A DNA stretch of 9,899 nucleotides, from contig JAHWKS010000115.1 of NCBI GenBank assembly GCA_019347795.1, positions 1 to 9,899 on the forward strand, in the 5' to 3' direction. The DNA is from Planctomycetota bacterium. Its GTDB lineage: Bacteria > Planctomycetota > Planctomycetia > Pirellulales > Pirellulaceae. The position numbers and the translations under genes were made by a program. Under the pieces are notes generated by a model. The model was not told the origin of the DNA. It made no database searches and saw only the letters and a list, made by a program, of their open reading frames with translations. Shown here in pieces: positions 7,131 through 9,899 of this stretch (the stretch's first letter is position 1; each line of letters begins with the position of its first letter).

Positions 7131-7152
7131 TTGGAGTTCACGCTTTAGCGTG
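7131..7152 (+). repeat. Dispersed palindromic repeat, copy 2
   Basis: The same unit, with one more T at the left (TTGGAGTTCACG...GCGTG), occurs in the fhcB-fhcA spacer, four bases after copy 1. It has the same orientation as copy 1 and the inverse of copy 3. Confidence 0.85.
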
Positions 7153-7191
7153 TCTGGAAACGTTGAATCCTCGATTCGAGAAAACAGAAAA

Positions 7192-7213
7192 CACGCTAAA
7201 GCGTGAACTCCAA
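7192..7213 (-). repeat. Dispersed palindromic repeat, copy 3, inverted
   Basis: CACGCTAAAGCGTGAACTCCAA is the exact reverse complement of copy 2 over 22 bases and abuts the fwdB stop codon (7216-7214). Copies 2 and 3 could form a long cruciform or RNA stem of 22 bp with a 39-base loop between fwdB and fhcA. This could act as a processing or stability element in the operon mRNA. Confidence 0.85.
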
Positions 7214-8554
7214 CTACACTTGGGCCGTCAGCATCTGAGGTTGAGATCCCTCCGGCATCCAGAACGGCTTCGCGGCGATCGCCTCGTTGATCCGGCGGAC
7301 GACCTGCTCATCCGTCGGATAAGGCGATTTCAGCGGCGGCTTGAGCGGCAGGGGGATCTCATCCATGCGGTACGCGGTGCCCGGCGCCGCGATTCCCTGC
7401 GGGGCCGTAGTGATATGCACGCGGGACAGCCGACTGGTGTGCGTCACGTGCGGATCCAGCACGATGGTCGGAATCCGCTTGAGGTGCTCGATGGCCGGCT
7501 GCGGCATCGTGGCGCCAGGATCGGCCCCGATGATGAAGGCCGCGTCGCAATCCCCCCGCACCAGTACATCCACGGTGGAGAACTCGCCGGGGTTGTACCG
7601 CGGATAGCCGCGATTGAACGTGATCCCGAAGGGAAAGCCGGTCTGCCAGCGCATGATCACGTCGGCGCCGGTGACGTTGCCGTGGCCGCGCATCGGCATC
7701 GCCACGAACTTGGTGAAGGCGTTCATCTCTGCGGCCAGCGTCAACAGCGCGGCGCTGTTCATGTGCTTGCCGCGCGTCATCGAGAGGCCCATGCCGAAGA
7801 ACATGCAGCCGAACTTCGCCCCCTTCATGCGGCCGACCAGGTCGTCCAGCACCTCGCGCGAAAGGCCGGTCACTGCGATCTGCTCGTCGGTTACGTGCTG
7901 GTCCTTGATCATCGCCCGCAGGATGGTGATCAATTCAAAATCCTTGCCCGGCTTGACCTGGAGGAAGATGTCGGCGGCCTTGGCGCTTTTCGTCTCGCGG
8001 ATATCGACCAGCACCATCGTGCGGTCTTTGCGGCCGCGCGGCAGAAACTTGCTCTTCTGCATGATGGTGTACTTGGTGAAGTGGCGCGGATGGCACTCGG
8101 CCGGATTGCCTCCCCAGTACACGATGAAATCGGCTCGTTGCTTCACTTCGCCGAGCGTGCAGGTGACCTTACCGCCCAACTGGGCGGCTATTTCGGTGGG
8201 GCCGTGTCACAACGAGGTGTGGCTGTCCAGCAGCCCTCCCAGTTGGTCGGCCAGGGCGGCGCACTGCTTCTGCGCCTCGCAGGTGGTGTTGCTCATGCCG
8301 TACACGAGCGGCATGTCCGCCGCGTGCAATAGCGCCGCCGCCGCTTCGATCGCCTCATCGAGGCTCGCTTCCCGGCCGTCCACCAGCGCGTCGGGATGCT
8401 TCTTCTCCGCGGTGTGATTGAGGAACCAGGCCGTGCCCAGCACGCAGGCCCTCTTCGCCTCGTGAATGCGGACCTCGTCGTGGTGGAGCTGGATATCGTC
8501 GCAGACGCAGCCGCAGAAGGTGCACGTGGCGTTGTCGATGACCTGCAAACTCAT
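7214..8554 (-). CDS. fwdB: Formylmethanofuran dehydrogenase subunit B, predicted selenoprotein (in-frame TGA at codon 116)
   Basis: The 446-aa catalytic subunit (FwdB/FmdB type) of the molybdo/tungstopterin family reduces CO2 to formate or runs in reverse. The frame runs from the ATG at 8554 to the TAG at 7216-7214 with a single TGA at 8209-8207, inside SHTSL-U-HGPTEIA. That is the position of the metal-binding Cys or Sec in archaeal FwdB (about residue 118). The frame does not shift across the TGA, and homology continues without a gap. Cys11, Cys14 and Cys18 in CTFCGCVCDDI plus Cys37 in RACVLG are the [4Fe-4S] ligands. His117 follows the Sec, and Arg289 in MPMRGHGNVTG matches the active-site Arg. 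FhcB of methylotrophic Proteobacteria lacks these residues. Other family signatures are VYWGGNPAECHPRH and NRGYPRYNPGE. An annotation that treats TGA as stop would split the gene into a 115-aa piece and a 321-aa piece. Confidence 0.93.
8171..8188 (-). promoter_or_regulatory. SECIS-like hairpin just downstream of the fwdB TGA
   Basis: Read on the minus strand, GCCGCCC (8188-8182), loop AGTT (8181-8178) and GGGCGGT (8177-8171) form seven continuous pairs, one of them G-U. The loop starts 25 bases after the TGA and has G among its first two bases. Both agree with the general pattern known for bacterial SECIS elements, which sit inside the coding sequence shortly after the UGA. A three-pair lower helix ACC/GGT (8197-8195 with 8168-8166) is possible. 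The element overlaps codons for AAQLGG. Binding of SelB is inferred, not shown. Confidence 0.65.
8207..8209 (-). other. Selenocysteine codon (TGA) of fwdB
   Basis: The TGA is followed by CACGGCCC, so the peptide reads U-H-G-P, the same active-site context as in selenocysteine formate dehydrogenases. TGA is also used as a genuine stop here (sdhC, beta-helix gene, fwdD, fhcA, fhcC), so general recoding of TGA as an amino acid is excluded. Confidence 0.85.
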
Positions 8555-8592
8555 GGCGTTTCCCGGCAGTCTTGATTGTCTTGGCAAGCGGA

Positions 8593-8611
8593 GTCGTCCG
8601 AACCGGACGAC
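8593..8611 (-). repeat. Perfect 8-bp hairpin in the leader of fwdB
   Basis: GTCGTCCG and CGGACGAC are exact inverted arms (8593-8600 and 8604-8611) with a three-base loop, GTT on the coding strand. It lies between the small ORF stop and the fwdB ATG, 38 bases before the latter. There is no T-run after it, so it looks like an mRNA stability or translation-control element, not a terminator. Confidence 0.5.
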
Positions 8612-8625
8612 GGGACGGTGAACGT

Positions 8626-8784
8626 TCAGCCCAAGGCCCGACCGCGATTGCTCCCCCGCACGCGGCGCGGCATGAAGCGGCCGGCCTCGACCTCGGTCCA
8701 GGCGGCGGCTTCGTGATCGTCGCCATCGGTGAAGAAGTGGGGGCTTTCGGGACTGTTCAGGTCTGGGCGGGGTTCTTTCGACAT
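8626..8784 (-). CDS. Small conserved-looking protein of unknown function, 52 aa, inside the fwd operon
   Basis: I do not recognise a named family. The frame runs from ATG (8784-8782) to TGA (8628-8626) in the 263-base gap between fwdD and fwdB. It starts MSKEPRPDLNSPESPHFFTD, continues GDDHEAAAW, and ends with the basic stretch EVEAGRFMPRRVRGSNRGRALG. The composition is acidic and aromatic in the first half and basic in the second, with no Cys and no membrane segment. It resembles a real small protein, unlike the Arg/Pro-rich translations of the other frames here. The start lies 33 bases after the fwdD stop, and the operon continues with fwdB 71 bases later. Its place between the two molybdopterin-domain genes suggests a role in assembly, cofactor or Sec-subunit maturation, or complex contact. 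That role is inference only. Confidence 0.6.
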   Translation of the reverse strand: MSKEPRPDLNSPESPHFFTDGDDHEAAAWTEVEAGRFMPRRVRGSNRGRALG

Positions 8785-8817
8785 TTCTGGTTGTTTTGGT
8801 TGAAGTCAGCTCGGCGG

Positions 8818-9153
8818 TCAGAGCGGGGTCACGTCCACTTCCCACCCCTTGGACGTCGGCATTCCCGTGCCGTCCGTGTCACCCCCCATCAGCAGGCAGG
8901 TCGGCGGACCGTAGGGAATGAAGATCATCCCTTCCGGCACCTTCCCTGCCTGGCACTTGAAGGGGGCCTCCCCGAACTCGGTGCGCACCAGCGCCGTTTG
9001 TCCCTCGGCCAACCCGATCTCCGCCATATCACCGGCGGACATCGTCATCGTGTTGGTCAGCTCCAGGTACTCTTCCGAGTCTTTCCCCACGTTGATGAGG
9101 GTTCCCTGCTTGGACGAGCGGGAAGCGTTGAGGATAAACCGTTTCTTCGTCAT
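8818..9153 (-). CDS. fwdD: Formylmethanofuran dehydrogenase subunit D-like molybdopterin dinucleotide-binding protein
   Basis: This 111-aa protein matches the FwdD/FmdD subunit, a separate copy of the C-terminal molybdopterin-dinucleotide-binding domain that completes the cofactor pocket together with FwdB. It begins MTKKRFILNASRSSKQGTLI. Family signatures are the beta-barrel centre MTMSAGDMAEIGLAEGQTAL (residues ~36-55) and the near-terminal motifs GKVPEGMIFIPYGPPT and TDGTGMPTSKGWEVDV, which contact the pterin guanine dinucleotide in the family. The ATG at 9153-9151 is the only sensible start. This D subunit is not the fhcD of methylotrophs, which is a formyltransferase; I use fwdD for that reason. 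It is the first gene after the operon promoter. Its presence with a metal-site-bearing FwdB argues for a redox enzyme. Confidence 0.88.
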   Translation of the reverse strand: MTKKRFILNASRSSKQGTLINVGKDSEEYLELTNTMTMSAGDMAEIGLAEGQTALVRTEFGEAPFKCQAGKVPEGMIFIPYGPPTCLLMGGDTDGTGMPTSKGWEVDVTPL

Positions 9154-9193
9154 ACGCGGAGCTTGCCCCATCGAATCCAAGAGAGCCGCCTGC

Positions 9194-9222
9194 ATTTTAG
9201 CGCCGATAGCGCGGACTTGCAA
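9194..9222 (-). promoter_or_regulatory. Sigma-70-type promoter of the fwdD-orf-fwdB-fhcA-fhcC operon
   Basis: On the minus strand TTGCAA (9222-9217), a 17-base spacer (9216-9200) and TAAAAT (9199-9194) lie in the 91-base gap upstream of fwdD. The predicted start near 9187 leaves a leader of about 33 bases. No strong Shine-Dalgarno precedes the ATG. The operon thus appears to have its own promoter separate from the zinc-ribbon gene upstream. Confidence 0.6.
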
Positions 9223-9228
9223 TGCTGG

Positions 9229-9240
9229 GCGCCTGGGCGC
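9229..9240 (-). terminator. Small GC hairpin after the zinc-ribbon gene
   Basis: GCGCC-(2)-GGCGC is an exact 5-bp inverted repeat four bases after the stop codon of the upstream gene and just before the fwd promoter. It lacks a T-run, so only a weak terminator role can be suggested. Confidence 0.25.
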
Positions 9241-9244
9241 ACGA

Positions 9245-9673
9245 CTAACGCAGAATTGCCCAGAAGTAGGCGAGCAACGCCAGCAGTCCCGCGGCAAGCC
9301 CCGCGGTGAGCCAGATCACGCGGGGCGGGAGCGGCTCGGCGCCGCCGGCGATGCGAACGCCCTCGCCGAACTCGAAGCCGCAGGCGGCGCAGCGGGCATA
9401 GAAGCGGGGGCGAAAAGCCTCTTCGCACACCGGGCACATCAGCAACACGCGGTAGCTGCTTTCGGCGTCATCGTCCGCATCGCGCGTTGTGATCGACTGC
9501 AGTCCCAGCTCCTGGTATTCCGCCAGCGGAAAGTCGTCGCTTGCGAAGCCGCAGATGGCGCAGCGGGCCTGACGCCGCTTTCCGCAATCGGGACACCTCG
9601 GCCAGTCCGCCCACGCTTCCAATTCTTCGGGCGCGTCGTCATCCGCGTCGAACAAAGTTTCCATGAACTGCAT
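9245..9673 (-). CDS. Double zinc-ribbon protein with a C-terminal membrane anchor
   Basis: The 142-aa product starts at ATG 9673-9671 (MQFMETLFDADDDAPEELEA). The frame is open further upstream, but that part is Arg-rich and overlaps the preceding gene's real frame. Two Cys4 zinc ribbons are visible: C27-P-D-C30 with C38-A-I-C41, and C80-P-V-C83 with C95-A-A-C98. An acidic linker (RDADDDAES) separates them. Residues ~118-140 (VIWLTAGLAAGLLALLAYFW) form one transmembrane helix close to the C-terminus, so the ribbons face the cytoplasm if tail-anchored. Such proteins are usually of unknown function. The start overlaps the previous gene's TAA by one base (TAATG), so the two are translationally coupled. 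There is no obvious functional link to the fwd operon. Confidence 0.75.
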   Translation of the reverse strand: MQFMETLFDADDDAPEELEAWADWPRCPDCGKRRQARCAICGFASDDFPLAEYQELGLQSITTRDADDDAESSYRVLLMCPVCEEAFRPRFYARCAACGFEFGEGVRIAGGAEPLPPRVIWLTAGLAAGLLALLAYFWAILR

Positions 9674-9899
9674 TATCGCCGCGCCCGGCCGCAGGCGGCG
9701 ATGAGTTTCATCACGCGGCGTTTTAATTCGGCCTCGTTTTCGGCCCGGCCGGCGGCATCCAGAACGTGCTGCGCGGACGTGAGGATCTCCGCGGCCTCGC
9801 CGCTTTGCGAGATTTCGCGGCTCCAATGCTGCACGGCCTCCCAATCGTGGGCCAGGGCCGCGTCGAGGACTATGGCGTCGGGGAGGCGAAGACCGTCGT
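9673..9899 (-). CDS. Unrecognised protein, C-terminal part (runs off the right edge)
   Basis: In the minus-strand frame beginning at 9897, 74 codons are open to the TAA at 9675-9673. The translation reads DGLRLPDAIVLDAALAHDWE, then a helical, Ala/Glu-rich stretch (SREISQSGEAAEILTSAQHV) and a basic end (KRRVMKLIAACGRARR). The normal composition and the one-base TAATG overlap with the zinc-ribbon gene show it is real. The piece is too short to assign a family; it looks all-helical. It is partial because its start lies beyond 9899. Confidence 0.65.
   Translation of the reverse strand, partial: DGLRLPDAIVLDAALAHDWEAVQHWSREISQSGEAAEILTSAQHVLDAAGRAENEAELKRRVMKLIAACGRARR

Noticed and set aside
7106..7213. 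CRISPR array
   Set aside because: Only three units exist, one of them inverted, spacing is irregular (4 and 39 bases), and no cas genes are nearby.
7214..8179. A separate 321-aa gene starting at a TTG
   Set aside because: The TTG is an internal Leu codon (QLGGK) of fwdB. There is no ribosome-binding site, and the sequence upstream remains in the same frame and homologous, interrupted only by the TGA.
8207..8209. fwdB as a pseudogene with a nonsense mutation
   Set aside because: Not excluded absolutely, but the TGA is at the one codon where Sec is known in this family, no other lesion is seen, and a SECIS-like hairpin follows.
7124..8332. 402-codon plus-strand ORF antisense to fwdB
   Set aside because: It has the same shadow effect, with composition dominated by His, Arg, Gly and Ala and no recognisable domain; it also runs across the TGA region and beyond the gene boundaries.
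8207..8845. A 212-aa protein with a long N-terminal extension on fwdB
   Set aside because: The part upstream of 8554 is Arg-rich nonsense that overlaps the small ORF and the end of fwdD in other frames; the ATG at 8554 gives the family start before CTFCGCVCDD.
9245..9844. 199-aa version of the zinc-ribbon protein
   Set aside because: Its first 57 residues are an Arg-rich readthrough of the preceding gene in the wrong frame; the TAATG overlap marks the true start at 9673.

Overview
The window looks like chromosomal DNA from a high-GC bacterium, most likely a member of the Planctomycetota. The reasons are the co-occurrence of a Bacillus-type succinate dehydrogenase, C1-transfer genes of the formylmethanofuran family, a secreted beta-helix protein, a stand-alone receiver protein, and a dispersed palindromic repeat containing TTCACGCTTTAGCGTG. 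This assignment is inference; no 16S rRNA or marker gene lies here.

Layout. Positions 1-1245 (minus strand) hold sdhC followed by the start of sdhA, driven by a near-consensus sigma-70 promoter at 1308-1335. A ~410-base divergent spacer (1246-1655) also carries a promoter for a 130-aa response-regulator receiver (1656-2048, plus). Then come a secreted parallel beta-helix protein (2106-2999, plus) and an AlbA_2/HATPase-type ATP-binding protein (3098-4555, plus) whose frame is broken and restored by two single-base indels. From 9153 down to 4600 on the minus strand lies one operon: fwdD, a 52-aa small ORF, fwdB, fhcA/fwdA and fhcC/fwdC. Upstream of it, also on the minus strand, are a double zinc-ribbon membrane protein and the 3' end of an unrecognised gene that overlaps it by one base.

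The main discovery is fwdB. Two apparently separate reading frames (8554-8210 and downstream of 8207) are one 446-codon gene interrupted by a single in-frame TGA at codon 116. The TGA falls in the motif SL-U-HGPT, where archaeal FwdB carries the Cys or selenocysteine that binds Mo/W. A perfect 7-bp GC-rich hairpin with an AGTT loop starts 18 bases after the TGA, as expected of a bacterial SECIS element. The gene therefore most likely encodes a selenocysteine-containing formylmethanofuran dehydrogenase subunit.

How the genes work together: FwdB keeps four Cys for a [4Fe-4S] cluster, and FwdD supplies the second molybdopterin-dinucleotide-binding domain. FhcA has a complete binuclear-metal amidohydrolase site, and FhcC is the beta-helical scaffold. 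The set resembles the redox-active archaeal enzyme (CO2/formate <-> formyl-methanofuran), not the purely hydrolytic Fhc complex of methylotrophic Proteobacteria, whose FhcB has lost its redox centre. The formyltransferase (ftr/fhcD) and the electron-carrying FwdF/FwdG are not in this window.
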